A DNA stretch of 22,476 nt from Phallusia fumigata (Eukaryota; Chordata; Ascidiacea; Phlebobranchia; Ascidiidae). The notes beneath the pieces are model-generated. The model was not told the DNA's origin, made no database searches, and saw only the letters and a program-made list of their open reading frames with translations. How positions within the stretch are numbered: position 1 is the first letter of the stretch; each line of letters opens with the position of its first letter. The stretch covers positions 4,503-26,978 of the forward strand of contig QXVZ01027574.1 of assembly GCA_008931825.1 (NCBI GenBank). The letters are read 5' to 3'. The position numbers and the translations under genes were made by a program. Shown one piece after another: positions 10,186 through 21,854 of this stretch.

Positions 10186-13100
10186 TTAAATTGGAAGCTC
10201 GAATTTGACGTCGATTGCCGCTTCCTTTGCCAGGTTGACGATGTCCGAAAGTTTTACCGCCTGAAACAAAGGTTTAAACGTTAAATAGTAGAAATTGGTT
10301 TGGTGTATCTTAATTTAAGGATAAACAGCACAATCTAGTGGATTTTAGGATAAACAGCACTTACGCTATATTACGCAATATTACGCATTCAGCAAAGTGG
10401 TAAAGGTCGGGGCAGAGTACAGACAGAATCAGGCAACCGACATTTATTTTAGAAAGTTGTAAATAAAGTTACAAATAATATTGGAAGTGCACAGCTTTTC
10501 CAAATTAGATTACAATAATAATAAAAAAATAAAAATTCAATCAGATTTATTTCAATGGAATCAAGATTAAATTTTGTACTAAAAACTAGAATTAAACATG
10601 AAGCAGGATTGGCGGATTTTGCGCTCGGCAATTTAGCCTTTGGCAGGGGAAAGGGGCGCGTGATGAAGACGACATTTTGATCAGTTTTTAGCGAATTTTC
10701 AACCAACCAATATTTTCGGCAAAATTAGATTTTAGAACTGCAGCAAACTTCAAGCACACAAACTTTTCGGAAAATAGAATCACTTGCATTTTACTCAAAT
10801 TTGATTGCTAGAACTATTTTGTCCAAGTTTGGGTATAGACATACATAAATTTGGGCGTTCTGTGTATTTCTGTGTGTATATAGTCTTACATACAGCTACA
10901 ACAAGCGAATTTATAATTTTTGAGCTGGGTAACTCACCATCTTTGCAGCTTCGTTAAGACTGTCGCAAGTTAAAATACGTAGTTGGGATTGTGCGATCAA
11001 AGCCTTGGCATCCTCAACCTGAGTTCCTGTAAAAATGGAAAAAAAAAACATTTAGTTTGTTGTCAAGTCCTTCTCAACAAGTGGATAGTTCCATTACCCC
11101 TCGAAAAATATTCAAATGCATTAACTCTTTTCTTACCCTGAAGTCTGACGATGATGGGAATTTTGAGGTCAAGAGTTTGTGCGGCTTGGATGATTCCCTG
11201 AGCGATGATGTCACAACGCATTATGCCGCCAAAGATGTTCACCAAAATTGAGTTGACCTGTCAAGGCAGACATGCTGAAACGTTTTTCTGTGTTATATTT
11301 AGCAGCTAAAAAGCAACACGTTACATGACGCCATCAGCACTGCCGTATAAAGATTTCGGGGCTATATGGCAATGATATCTGGGATTGCGGGCGGAGTTTT
11401 ATACACATGTGCACAAAGGCCAACTGCAAAATCAGTTTGTTTAAACGATGTTGATCACCTAACACGAGTACAAGTTTTATTAATATAACATATCATTACG
11501 TTAATAACAGACTGACAGAAAGATAGAGATAGTTTTAGTAATGGTCTTTGTATATTTTTCAATTCTGACAAATACTTCATGGACTCAACCATTAGTCAAC
11601 CACGTTCGCCTATTTTTGCCAAAATAAGCATGGGCATTTTTGGCCTATGCTCGCCGTTTGTTCAATTCTGCCACCTTCTTTGCCATGGAGACGATAATTA
11701 GTTAACCACGCCCATTTTTACCAAATAAAGAGTGGCTTTAGCATTTTTTGGCCTTTGCTTGGCGTTTGATCTTGTACAAGCCTGCTTACTGATGAATCGG
11801 AGGTAATAAGCTTAAATGCTTGTTCCACTTGCTCTGAGGTTGCTCCGCCTCCCACATCCAGAAAGTTGGCTGGGACACCTCCATGCAACTTAATAATGTC
11901 CATGGTTGCCATGGCAAGGCCAGCTCCATTAACTGTAAAAAAGGTAAACTACATTGCCTGAAACAAAAGTTGCAAAAAAACACTGTTTTTTTTGCTGTAA
12001 AATGGAGACTAATATCTTTGCTACACAAGAGGGGAGAACTACCATTAGAATTTGTACCTAACACACTTATTGTTTATGCAGGTATAGGATTTGCATTAAG
12101 GCAGACGTTTATTGCCCCAGGCTTGCAAAAGGCACAACGCCAACCTAGCCCATATAGGCAGCTGTCGAAGGTACAGGCACACTGTTACTAGAAGACTCTA
12201 CACTAAACCCAAATGCCTAAAAGGCTTGAATGTAATTCAAAAACTATTTTTCCAAAGACCAAGTACCATTTTCTATTTGACAAGTAATTACACCCACCTA
12301 AACAGCCAATGTTTCCATCAAGACCGATGTAATTGAGATTATGTTGGGCAGCCTCAACATCTCTATGGTCTTCTTGTGACCAATCGCGCTGTGCAAAGAT
12401 ATCTGGCTGTCGATGGCTTGCATTGTCATCAAAGTTTAACTTGGCATCCATGCAAACCACTATGAAAAGAAAGTGTGCAAATACAAATTTAGCATCATTT
12501 TAATACATTTAGCTTCTGGAAAATCCTAAAATAAAAAGTTCACTTTGAAAGAATTTATTAAAAAACAGCGTTTGTATGTTGGTTGGCTTTTGGATTCTTT
12601 CAATAGATTTTATACACCTGCAACAATCCCATGTCTTTGTAGTTGTCTTGATCTTAAGCTATAAATATATTTTGGTTACAGGAATTTAAGTGGCAAAGTT
12701 GAATAAACTTGTTTAGACAGACATTTGGGGTTTTCTAATTCTTGATCCATTTTACAAGTCAATACAGTTCAAATATAAGACATGTATCAATAGTCTGGAT
12801 TCAAAACTATTGTACAAAAGCTAGCTACTTGTAGGTTGGGCTAAAACAACAAGTGTTTCAAGTTAATACTCAAGTATGCAGGAGTATCATGACATCACCC
12901 ATGCATGAGGTACAATAGAATAAACAAATTAAGCACAAGCTGCAAAAACAGCAAGGTTTGGCACAAACACTGTGGTTGGTTGATCCTTATCAGCTTCTAC
13001 TTTGGGTATCTGGCTAGGTCAGTTGTTCCTCCCAAGAGGAAATTTAGGAATCAAGGGGAGGAATTTTTACTTTTATGGTTAAGTTATTCATGATAAATGT

Positions 13101-16100
13101 AGTATTTATTTTCAGGTAGATGGGAGTTCCCAACCTTTTTATATTACTTTATCCTAGTGGGGGAGAAATGAAAAGTTTCAAAATGAGCAAAGGTGGGAAT
13201 GTATCAAAAAAGGTGTGGAACCACTGGGCTAGGATCTTATCCAAGTTTAGCTTTCAAAGTGTTTTAACCTGTTTTGAACAGTCAAGTTTTATTTTAGGTT
13301 TCATAAGACCACAAACGCCTAATATTGATGCCATGCTTTATTCCATGACATAAAAACATACACAATCATAAGCCTTACCTCCCCCTTCAGAATCCTCCGA
13401 CATGGGGTTGATTTCAATTAGAGTCGCATCAAGCTTGACAAACAGATTGTAAAGTCGTTGGATGTAGTCAGCTGCCTGGTTGAGATTGGATTTTGAGAAA
13501 CCCATGCGTGTTGCAAGGCGCAAGCATTGTTCTTCCGTTGTACCTGCATATAGTGAAAAATGACTGATGGAGAATAATGGCTGTGGTCACAGGTGTCGAT
13601 TTTTTAACATTTTGTAAAATATTAGCGGGCAACCGTTACAGGTTTTCGAAACACGCAACAGTCATTTCGTCAGCCGTTCAGCAACTAAACGTGTTGACGT
13701 AATGAGATGCTTGTGCAAAACTCGTTAAATGCAGCTGTTCTACAAGGCAAATGATGCGGTTGCGACCTAAAACTCGAAAAAAAGCATTGAGCAAGCAGTT
13801 GTTGTGTTCCATGCTGCAACAATTTTTTTTACACTACGAAATTCAACCTGCGGATTTTACTCCTCGCAAAACGGGTAATAATAGCGTCGGAATTAACAAT
13901 ATTGGGGCAGTAGCACTAAGTCACTCGCCCATATCGCTTCCTAACCAGATTTGGGTTCTGTGAGAAATGCCACATAAATTTCCAACGTAACATCCATGTC
14001 GATCGGCCGGTGAACGGTTGTTGAATCTCTTAAACTTACTGATATCGACTTTGAACATTTCGCCGCCACGTTGTTATTGCTACTGGAATCAGAGCCCAAA
14101 ACTAGAACAATGCACGCTTTCAGCAACCACATTTCCATTTAACACGCATTTTGACTTTTTAATAAACTCGCCTAGTGTGGTATCTGTTTTGTTTCAATTT
14201 GTACAATATGCAACGAACAGGCAAAGCGAATGTAACCTGCCGTGCCCATTTTGAGCTGATAACCATGCACGAGACAAATGCACGTCATTGTGACGCAATA
14301 ATAACGTAATTGGGACGATAGACGAGGAAATGAAATAGTCATGCGCCATACAAACAGCAAGCCAGTGTTATAAATACCAAACAATTTTAACAATCCAAAA
14401 ATCAGTTTTTTCAGGCATGTCTAGGGGGGCAATCGGCCCAATTTTATTTGAAAAAGTTGAAGAACAAAAACTTGTTAAGTTTCAATTTTCCGGCTGGTGA
14501 TTGTTTCAAAACACAAAATATGCCCTTTTTCAGTGTGAAAACAATTTCAAGCAGATATTTTGCTTCACATCCAAACACGCCCGTGCCAAAGTACACATAA
14601 TGTGTGTAACATTACGTTCAATGTTTGCTCTTCTACCGCAAGAATTTGAAATCAGAGTGAGGCCATGTGGTTACTGTGGTCAACCACCACACCACCAGCA
14701 TGTTACTTTTACCATTGCAACGGATAAATTAGATTACGAAAATTATTGGCCAAAAAGAAAACTAGCTTGTTTTCAACTTAACAACATGGCAAACCTTTTG
14801 TGATGTCAACATACTCTTTCAAAATTGCCTCCGGTTGCTTTTGAGCGACTGCTTCAATGTCCATTCCACCTTGTGAACTTCCGATTAATACTGGACCCTA
14901 ATGAAGTATGAAGTAATTGTCTTTTCCATTATTTCAGTTTTCTGCCTTGCTTGCAAAGTCAAAAACTTGCTTGCATCCCAAAAATCAAAACTTACACAAA
15001 AAGTAACTTATGCCACAACAGGAACAATATACCACAACATCTTGGCTGAATGTAAACAGAAAAAAAATAAATGATTCTAAGGTCCTAAGGTTAAGAAGCA
15101 GTGATGATGAAACAACATCAACTTACAAATCTATCAAGTCCTCTTTCCATAGTAATGGCAAAGTAAAACTCGCGTCTGGCATATCTTCTTTCTACAACAA
15201 GCACTTTATTGCACATTCTTCCCATTTCCCCAGTTTGCTTGGTGAACAACTTGTTGCCAATCATCTGACTGGCGACCTCCCTCGCTTCTTTTGGACTATA
15301 AACATTATAAATTCAAAACAAGTTTTAGTTTTTAGGCATTTTAATTTATTTTCTAAATTTATTATTGTTAAGTTAAAAGTTATATTTACCAAATTTTTTT
15401 GTTTACTTTTTATTGACTGCACCAGAGATATGCCAACAAGACCAATAAAATAACACTGTATGAAAAATCAATGATCTATGAAACATCAAAGGATCGAAGG
15501 GATAACGTTATCATGTGGTTTGTTACACATGTTACGGTAGGAAAGGTGCATGCAGCCAAGGTTTTAACTCCAATGTTTTACAGTAAGAAACGCTCTGGAG
15601 TTTTTGGGAGCTGGGGGTTTGTATTTATAGCCTGACAATAAGCTTAAAAATGGAATTTGAAAAGCAAAATTGGCATTCACACTGGTTTATCACATGCTGC
15701 GACAGGCCAAGCATAAAAAAAAAATACAAAACATTCTTTTATTAACACCACTTGATTTAACATTTAAACACTTACGAGAAAACAATCTTGACTCCACCCT
15801 GCAGTCCGCTTTCAAAAGTCCCCTTTCCTCTGCCACCAGCAAGAACTTGGGCCTTTATCACAGAATCTTTTGTTTCTAACCAAAAATCAAGATTGTAAAA
15901 AAGTCACCAGTAAAAGCAAGATCGAGCCATTTAAACAATCAGCACAGTACATAAACTTGACTTTGTAAATACTGTTAGTACCTCTGCAATTTAAAAAACA
16001 ACATGTAACTTACTCAGAGTCTTTGCAATGTTAAATGCTTCATCTGCTGTTGATGCTACACCCCCTTCTGGAGTTCCAATGCCTGCATCTTTAAGTATTC

Positions 16101-16870
16101 CCAAACTGATATACTCGTGTAGAGACAAGTGGCGGTGTTGATTAGCAGACGATGACACAACCTGAAATGATGAAATCAAAAAACCTATTTATTATTAACA
16201 CAATTATATCTTGGACGTAACTACTGCATGATGTTTTTCTGGTTTTATTTTTTACTTAAGCTACGCTATGTTGATGGCCAGCACAGGCTAGTCATAGTTT
16301 TTGTATTAATCTACTGTTTATATGTCAGAAGATTCCCCCTGTCAAGCTGTGCAAGTGGGCTAGGTTTTACTGGCCTACAAAATATGTTACCGTTAGACAA
16401 GTGAAACAAGGTCATGGGAGCTGAAGGTCACTGGACCAACTGCCCCGTTGCATTAATTCTGTCACTTTTATTTGTGCATTTGATTTTGAAAGTTGGTGAC
16501 ACTAAATGTGCCAACCCATCAGGTTTTACTGGATTGCAGCAATGCTGCTTGACAGGGTAATCACCCAGCTCACTATTCGAAGGGGAACCCTGTTAGTTTT
16601 CCTGCTAGCACATTGTACATAATTGTCTTCAATTACAAAATAAAAGCACTTTGTACAAAATAAAACTTATCAAAAAAGAGCACATGCAAAGGTAAAATAT
16701 ACTTTACAAATGATTTGAAACAGCAACACGTTTTGAATTAAACTTCCATCTACTTGGCCGTACATAAAAATTGTTGTAACCCAGTGTTGAATGACAATAA
16801 CTTTGCTTACCTTGAATGTGTTAAGTGCAGATTTGGGTGTTGTAAGCAGTTTTCGTAAAACAGAAGCCAT
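10186..16870 (-). CDS. SUCLA2: succinyl-CoA ligase [ADP-forming] subunit beta, mitochondrial, 11 exons, complete
   Basis: This is the beta subunit of the matrix enzyme that converts succinyl-CoA + ADP + Pi to succinate + CoA + ATP in the TCA cycle; it pairs with a SUCLG1 alpha subunit. Exons: 16870-16811, 16161-16014, 15875-15776, 15295-15127, 14897-14795, 13543-13379, 12459-12298, 11932-11790, 11257-11137, 11026-10938, 10260-10186. All phases close to 444 residues (human about 463). The N-terminus [20 protein letters not shown] is basic and lacks acids, like a mitochondrial presequence. Key parts are the ATP-grasp loop GGRGKG (83-88), Mg-ligand candidates N239 (EINPM) and D253 (CMDAK), substrate-contact N304 (VNGAGLAM) and loop GGIMRCD (360-366). 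DWSQED and [12 protein letters not shown] follow SUCLA2 rather than the GTP-specific SUCLG2. The protein ends FELPI like the human one. No defect is seen. Confidence 0.97.
10318..10360. repeat. two copies of a 14-bp unit in SUCLA2 intron 10
   Basis: aggataaacagcac occurs at 10318-10331 and 10347-10360, followed by three closely spaced attacgc units. A minor local duplication. Confidence 0.7.
11591..11771. repeat. diverged tandem duplication in SUCLA2 intron 8
   Basis: 11591-11663 and 11697-11771 share the order attag(t/c)(t)aaccacg, atttttgcc/tacca, gcatttttt-ggcct-tgct-gcgtttg, offset by about 106 bp. The copies differ by substitutions and small indels, so the duplication is not recent. It sits in the intron between exon 8 (11790) and exon 9 (11257). 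Confidence 0.65.
13020..13226. mobile_element. hAT-like MITE, 207 bp, with 8-bp target-site duplication
   Basis: The element starts CAGTTGTTCC at 13020 and ends GGAACCACTG at 13226, imperfect terminal inverted repeats of the CAGTGGTTCC type typical of hAT-derived elements. It is flanked by ggctaggt (13012-13019) and ggctagga (13227-13234), an 8-bp duplication with one mismatch, the length hAT insertions make. It has no transposase frame, so it is non-autonomous. It sits in the SUCLA2 intron between exons 6 and 7, away from the splice sites. Confidence 0.75.
13544..14794 (-). other. SUCLA2 intron 5, no feature of note
   Basis: About 1.25 kb between exon 5 (ends 14795) and exon 6 (starts 13543). 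An antisense frame of about 100 codons (14501-14803) is open but starts at TTG and overlaps the exon 5 edge, so it is treated as chance. No repeat is obvious. Confidence 0.5.
16162..16810 (-). other. SUCLA2 intron 1, no feature of note
   Basis: The first intron separates the predicted presequence (exon 1) from the mature enzyme. No conserved frame or clear repeat is seen in it. Confidence 0.5.
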
Positions 16871-17475
16871 TATTTACAAATTAATCAACAAAAGTAAACT
16901 TAGGTTTTTTTAAAGTATGAAATTGCTTATCGGTCCTGCTGGTATTATTTATCAATTAAAACTTCGAAAAAAAACAAAAAAAGTGGGTTAAACCAAGATG
17001 ACATTTAAAAAAGTCATTTAAAGAACAATGGTGTTTTATAATCGCATTTGTAGGCGAATTTAGCGATTAGGACGAAACTAAACCACTTTCCCGCATCTTG
17101 CAAAGAAATGCAAATTTAAAGTTTGATCTCAATTGCTGTGTCGTCAACCAAGGTGAAATTGGAACAGATTGTCGCGTGTCGCGTGTCGTTTGTCAAACCG
17201 ACTATTTGTAGTTTTGCTTTTTAAGTTCATCAAAAGCAATTTGAAGTTTTTACATATCTAACAAACATTTACCCACCTACATGAAAGTATTTATAAGTTT
17301 TAATTCAAAATATTGTCGAAGTGCGCTAAAATATTTAGGAAACATGGCCAAACAGAGTATCCACACAATTGCGTTGTTCACCTACTAACGTGGCAACTAA
17401 TGGCCCAACTGAAGTGCTAAATATACAAAAGTTTGATTCAACAACGGACATTGCAGGATAAAGGGTTGCATTTTG
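16871..17475. other. SUCLA2 upstream region, probable promoter side
   Basis: The SUCLA2 ATG at 16870 is followed upstream by AT-rich DNA where a 5' UTR and promoter should lie on the minus strand. I cannot point to a TATA box or initiator with confidence, and no coding frame is visible. Confidence 0.35.
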
Positions 17476-17675
17476 TACGTACTGAGTTGTGCGCACCGTT
17501 GCGAAGAGCGTACCCGTATCTTTTGATGATTTTTGCTGCGTACCGTACCGCGCTGTCATCCGTTGTCAAGGATAAGAAACAGTACGGTACGTATTGAGTT
17601 TAGCGTACCACGTACCTCGTTGCGTTCCGTACCACCTTTCAGTTCCAACGTACCGCACCGTGCTGCCATCCTTGT
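17476..17675. repeat. GTACC/GGTAC-rich tandem repeat, two diverged units
   Basis: 17476-17562 and about 17587-17675 share the same order: gtacgta(c/t)tgagtt at the left, a gttgcg in the middle and cgtaccg(t/c)accg(c/t)gctg(t/c)catcc at the right. Both are dense in GTAC palindromes and CpG, unlike the AT-rich flanks. They lie about 0.6 kb upstream of the SUCLA2 start codon. They could be a mobile-element remnant or a satellite fragment. Confidence 0.6.
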
Positions 17676-18089
17676 ACACAATATGTGCGACATATTTGCC
17701 AAAAAAGTTATTTTTAGTTAAATGCAAATAAATCAAGATCATTTTCGAAAATCCAAATGGGTGTAAAATTCAATGAAAAGGAGTGGTCCATTGGATTTTT
17801 TCAAAAAAGTCGATATTTGCAGATTTGGGTCATAGAAAGATACACAGGTAATTGAAAGGTGGGTGAACGTTCGTAACTTGCTATTGTATGCCATCGATCG
17901 AGCGGACACATATAGTCTTTTGGGATGATGTGTGTTATATATCGCAACACTAAAATATCTGTTCAGTAACAAAGCCGATGTTTATTTTGACGACAACGAG
18001 ATTACAATGAACTGATTTATTTTGTAAACATTCGGTGCCTCAGAATAACAATAGAGTCTTGTTACCCACTTTCTTTGATTTTCACAATG

Positions 18090-18388
18090 GAAATTTTTAA
18101 CTATATCGATCAGCTGTGTGAATCACTGTCAGTGGAACACAAGAGTGCAGCATCGGTATAGCTAAAATTTGCCATAACCGCTGTGTGAGCTGTGGGTCTG
18201 ACGCTTTATAATAGACTTAAAGCGCAACAGTTTATGAAATTTTAAACTATTTTGATCAGCTGCTTGAATCACTGCCAGTGGAACATAAAAATCCTACATC
18301 TTTCGAAAAGCTAAAATTTGCCATAACCGCTGTGTGAGCATTGGGTCGGACGCTTTGTATTGGAGCGCAACAGTTCATGGAACTTTCG
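18090..18388. repeat. tandem dimer of a ~146-bp unit with coding-like content
   Basis: Unit 1 (from about 18090) and unit 2 (from about 18236) share gatcagctg (18108 and 18254), gaatcactg, cagtggaaca and ctaaaatttgccataaccgc, then tgtgtgag and gcgcaacagtt. In both, the same frame reads E-I-(F/L)-N-Y-x-D-Q-L-x-E-S-L-x-V-E-H-K, then later L-K-F-A-I-T-A-V before TGA. Unit 1 has a 3-base deletion and an internal TAG; unit 2 is open across the shared part. The frame could descend from a gene or transposon fragment. I do not recognise it. Confidence 0.6.
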
Positions 18389-19406
18389 ACACACGGGGGC
18401 GCTCGTACAAACACATCATTCGCTAAAAACCGAGAGAAATGGCGTCAAGGGCTACGTAATAAAAAAGAACAAACGGAAAAGTAAAACAGAACAAAGCGTC
18501 GTGCAACGGGTCTGCCCGAGGGGCAAGGCGTTTTTAAAAACTAAGTTACGATGGCTTGAAGCGACGGGTGAGTCGCAAAACCGCATTCGACAACGCGGTA
18601 GATATATGAAGTGGAAAACGAACAAACATACAAATACCTCGCTAGCAAAAGCCTGAAAAAGTTCTCTGTGCTTGGTACAAAGGCAAATAACGGAGGTCAA
18701 ACGGAGAGTTATAAAATATGCTGTCGACGTGTATAAAGTGTGACATCGATAGTGGTGACGTCATGAAAACGTGAAAGTTGTTTTTACTTTTTTATAGTTT
18801 TTGGCCGCTCGATGAGGCACTTTAGAGTTAAGCGTCCTGGAAACTAAGGTGTAATCGTGACGTAAAATTTTCTGAACTCTGTTGAGAGAAAACTGGACAG
18901 GTGATTGGATGTGTGGCGGCGACACAACAAGGAAGCCGACCAAAATTTGCAACAATCGAGGTTAATCGGTCGTCTAATAATGCGACATACATTTTTCTCG
19001 CGTTTTCCCGACAGACCTGAGCGGAAAAAGCACCTAAGTCGAGAACTTCTTTGCCGGGCGACAGGCACCAGCGGAGGAAGGTGGTCGTCACGGCGACAGG
19101 GGTCGTTGCCGTGGAAACCGAACAGAGGTGATTAACATGCAACAAGAAAATTTCATTCCGGGCGTAAAAAAGGGGAGAGGTCATCGGTGGCGACCTCCTA
19201 AAAGCAAACGAAAAAATAAAACAGTGACGTCACAGTAGCGGGAGGTTGAAACTTGTTACGTCATAGAAACGTTGTGGGAGGGCGCGTGCGCGCCGGGCGT
19301 CAGGTAAAGGAGAAGCCGAATCAAAAACAAGGAAGGAGAGGCTAAATCGACAGAAAAATAAAAAATAAAAATCGAAACATACAAGTGCTTTTGGCACACC
19401 GCGCTT
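18389..19406. other. 3' flank of the DYRK2-like gene, CpG-rich, no supported gene
   Basis: This stretch is richer in CpG than most of the window. Overlapping 60-118 codon frames exist on both strands, with no domain and mostly non-ATG starts. It should contain the 3' UTR of the DYRK2-like gene, but no AATAAA is visible on the minus strand. Confidence 0.4.
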
Positions 19407-21462
19407 TCATCCGACGATCCTAGGCAGAACGGTGCGTGTCGCCGTCGCCACGGCAACGTGGACGTCCTTCGCCTTGCCTGAGCTCTGGCGGTTGTACGAC
19501 TGGGTCTTGATGCCTGACGCGTTGTCCCCGCGCTGGGCACCGGGTGGTTTGGGCAGGCGCCGCCGCAGCCACGCGTGTCGTAGGGCCTGGGAGGGATTCA
19601 TTCGGGCCGCTGGGTCCCACTCCAAACAGCGCTTCAGGAAGTCCGTAAAAAGCGGGTCGTCGCAACCCTTAAGGGCAGTCACCCACTCCTTTTGGCCGGG
19701 TGGGCCCCGCAGCTTGCCTCCCGGCCCCAGGACCGTGCTACCGTCCGAGACTGTGGTTACCTGACAATAGCGGGGATAGCCTTTGGAACTGATGAAATTC
19801 TTTGCTCGCTTGGCCTGGTCGAGTAACCTACGCGGGGGCATGCCCAAGAGCTCGATAGCACAGGCGAGCTGATCGCCCTCGTCCTCTCCAGGCAAGAGGG
19901 GATAGCCGGTGAGGAGCTCGGCAAGGATGCAGCCGAAACTCCACATGTCAATAGGCATTCCGTACCGGCTGCCCAGGATCACCTCCGGGGCGCGGTAGAA
20001 GCGAGATTGAATGTAGGTGTAGACGCGCTGATGTTCGTAGCAGGACGAGCCGAAGTCGATAACCTGCGAATTTGGGTAAAAAACAACTTTGTTGGGTTCA
20101 AGTTCGATTCAAAGCGAGAAGATAAAGTAGTTGTGTGCGAAAAGAAACGAGTTTTTCACGCATATTTGGTTAATCTTTTACATTGTATGACAGAAAGAAT
20201 CTGGGAACAAATGGCATAGATGCTTAATGACGCTTGAAATTAGTGTCTCAACTGTGAGGTTTTAGATATTGGTCCAAGGCCATGCACCACAGGGCAAACA
20301 AAACATTTTTTTACCACAATACATTCTCCCCAACATTTTAGAAGAGGAGGGGTGGGGAAGAGTCTGGGTAAATGTTTAGTCGGTGAAACCAGACTGTTTG
20401 TATAACATAATGAGTCGTAAACCATCCATTTCATGTGTTTACCCGGGAAATCGACCGATCAAAAATAAATACCTTGATGCCGCTACGACCTTGCTGTTTG
20501 AGCAAGATGTTCTCGGGCTTCAAATCACAGTGGATGATTCGGTTGCGTTGTAATGCTTCCAGACACTGCAAGATTGAGTGGGCGAACTTGCGCACCAGCT
20601 GAAAAAATGTTTTTGGTTGGAATTTGATCGTAGAGCTGATTTTTGTAGGCGTTTTTGCTGTGTTTTAGCTTTTTATTTTGGGGTTCCAATTTAATCCAAT
20701 TTGGTTGATTCAGGGTAAAGTTTTCCCGTTAGTTATAAAGCAAGAAACTAGCTGGGTTTGAAATGTTTTAAGTCAGGTGGTGTCTATATTTTTCTTTCAA
20801 AAATACCTCACAAAAATGATTATCCAGTAAAAGAAATGAAAAGCGCCAGTTAGTCTATTAACCTGAAGCCAACCGCACGAAATTGGTTTCCTAAACTCGT
20901 GTTGCGTTGTGGTATCGGTGAGCAGCAACAGCAATCAAAGATGCACGCAAATGTTTAAAAGAAGGCCCGACCATGACGAAACACGCGCAGTATTTTAAAA
21001 CCAAAATATCACCATACGTGGCATAAGTATCACGGAGATATTTTCAATATATAAGCTGTTGCTGCTGGGCATTGTATAAACTTATGGTTCTTAAACTATG
21101 CACCCCGGTGCGTCGTTTTAATTTTCCAAAGGTGTCGCACAACAGTTTCTATTCCTAGCTAAACTGTTTTTGTATCAATATATACAACTTTAACAATAAG
21201 AGTCTTTAACAAATTTGTACCACTGAAGTCAAAAATCACCTCATCGAGCTGCCATTCCAAAAACTATAAGTTTAAATTTCACAAATTTCAAATGTTAAAA
21301 AAACCTTTCCAATAGCTTTATGCTAACCTGAAGGGAAAACCCTTGAAACTTGTTTTTCTTGATCAACTCGTACAGGTTGATGCTGAGGAGTTCGAAGGTC
21401 ATACAGATGTGGTTGCGAAACGTGAAACTCTCGAGCATGTGGATGATGTTCATCGCGTTGTC
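19407..21462 (-). CDS. DYRK2: class II DYRK protein kinase (DYRK2-like), C-terminal part; 5' exons beyond window
   Basis: This dual-specificity Ser/Thr kinase autophosphorylates an activation-loop tyrosine while being made. Exons on the minus strand are 21462-21328 (D-N-A-M-N-I-I-H to GFSLQ), 20598-20473 and 20063-19407, all phase 0, 305 residues in the window. Visible motifs are the hinge region [18 protein letters not shown], catalytic loop HCDLKPEN, metal-binding DFGSS, activation loop [13 protein letters not shown] with the DYRK Y-x-Y, then [25 protein letters not shown] and [16 protein letters not shown]. The end RTVLPRIVG matches the DYRK2 C-terminus, which favours DYRK2 over DYRK4 or class I. 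The N-lobe lysine and N-terminal autophosphorylation region are outside the window. The last exon is notably GC-rich for this locus. A second copy of the 45-codon exon appears at 22379-22245. Confidence 0.95.
20599..21106 (-). other. intron of the DYRK2-like gene with a transposon-end-like string
   Basis: The interval is AT-rich. Near its right end, tatggttcttaaactatg followed by the palindrome gcaccccggtgc (about 21081-21112) resembles the end of a hAT-type element; its other end is not evident. The duplicated block discussed separately starts inside this palindrome. Confidence 0.4.
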
Positions 21463-21559
21463 CTGCAATGTATTCAATCGCCGTGTAAGGTTTGGTCGTT
21501 ACGTCACAGCGCACAAATTTCCGACTTTTTTTTCAAATTCGCGATCAATTCAAATCTTG
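21107..21559. repeat. first copy of a 453-bp near-identical direct repeat (contains a DYRK exon)
   Basis: 21107-21559 equals 22024-22476 at an offset of 917 bp. I see one difference (t at 21119, c at 22036). It contains the whole 45-codon DYRK exon with both splice sites. The match runs to the window end, so its true length is unknown. Confidence 0.95.
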
Positions 21560-21854
21560 GGCCGTTCATGCGCAGTTATTGAAACTGGCAGATTAACAGC
21601 GAAAAATCAAATATCGATAGTGGCGTCGCCAAAGAAAAGAGGTTTATTTTGCGGGTGAGTGTTAAAAAGAGGCGCAAAGTTACATACCTACATACATACG
21701 TACGTACAATATCTATTTGTCACGCTTCTCAAAGCGAAGAAAAAAAATGCAGAAATAAAAGTACGAAATTAATCACGTGACGGGATCAGTAAAAGGTAAA
21801 AAATATTGGTAAAAAGCTACTAAAAATAAATACGATGGTAAAGAGCTCTTCGGG

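Noticed and set aside
15010..15453. 147-codon plus-strand frame
   Set aside because: It is antisense to SUCLA2 exon 4 (15295-15127), starts at a non-conserved position, and is explained as a shadow of the exon.
19420..19951. Other long frames overlapping the DYRK2 terminal exon on both strands
   Set aside because: They are out-of-frame shadows of the GC-rich kinase exon, where stop codons are rare.
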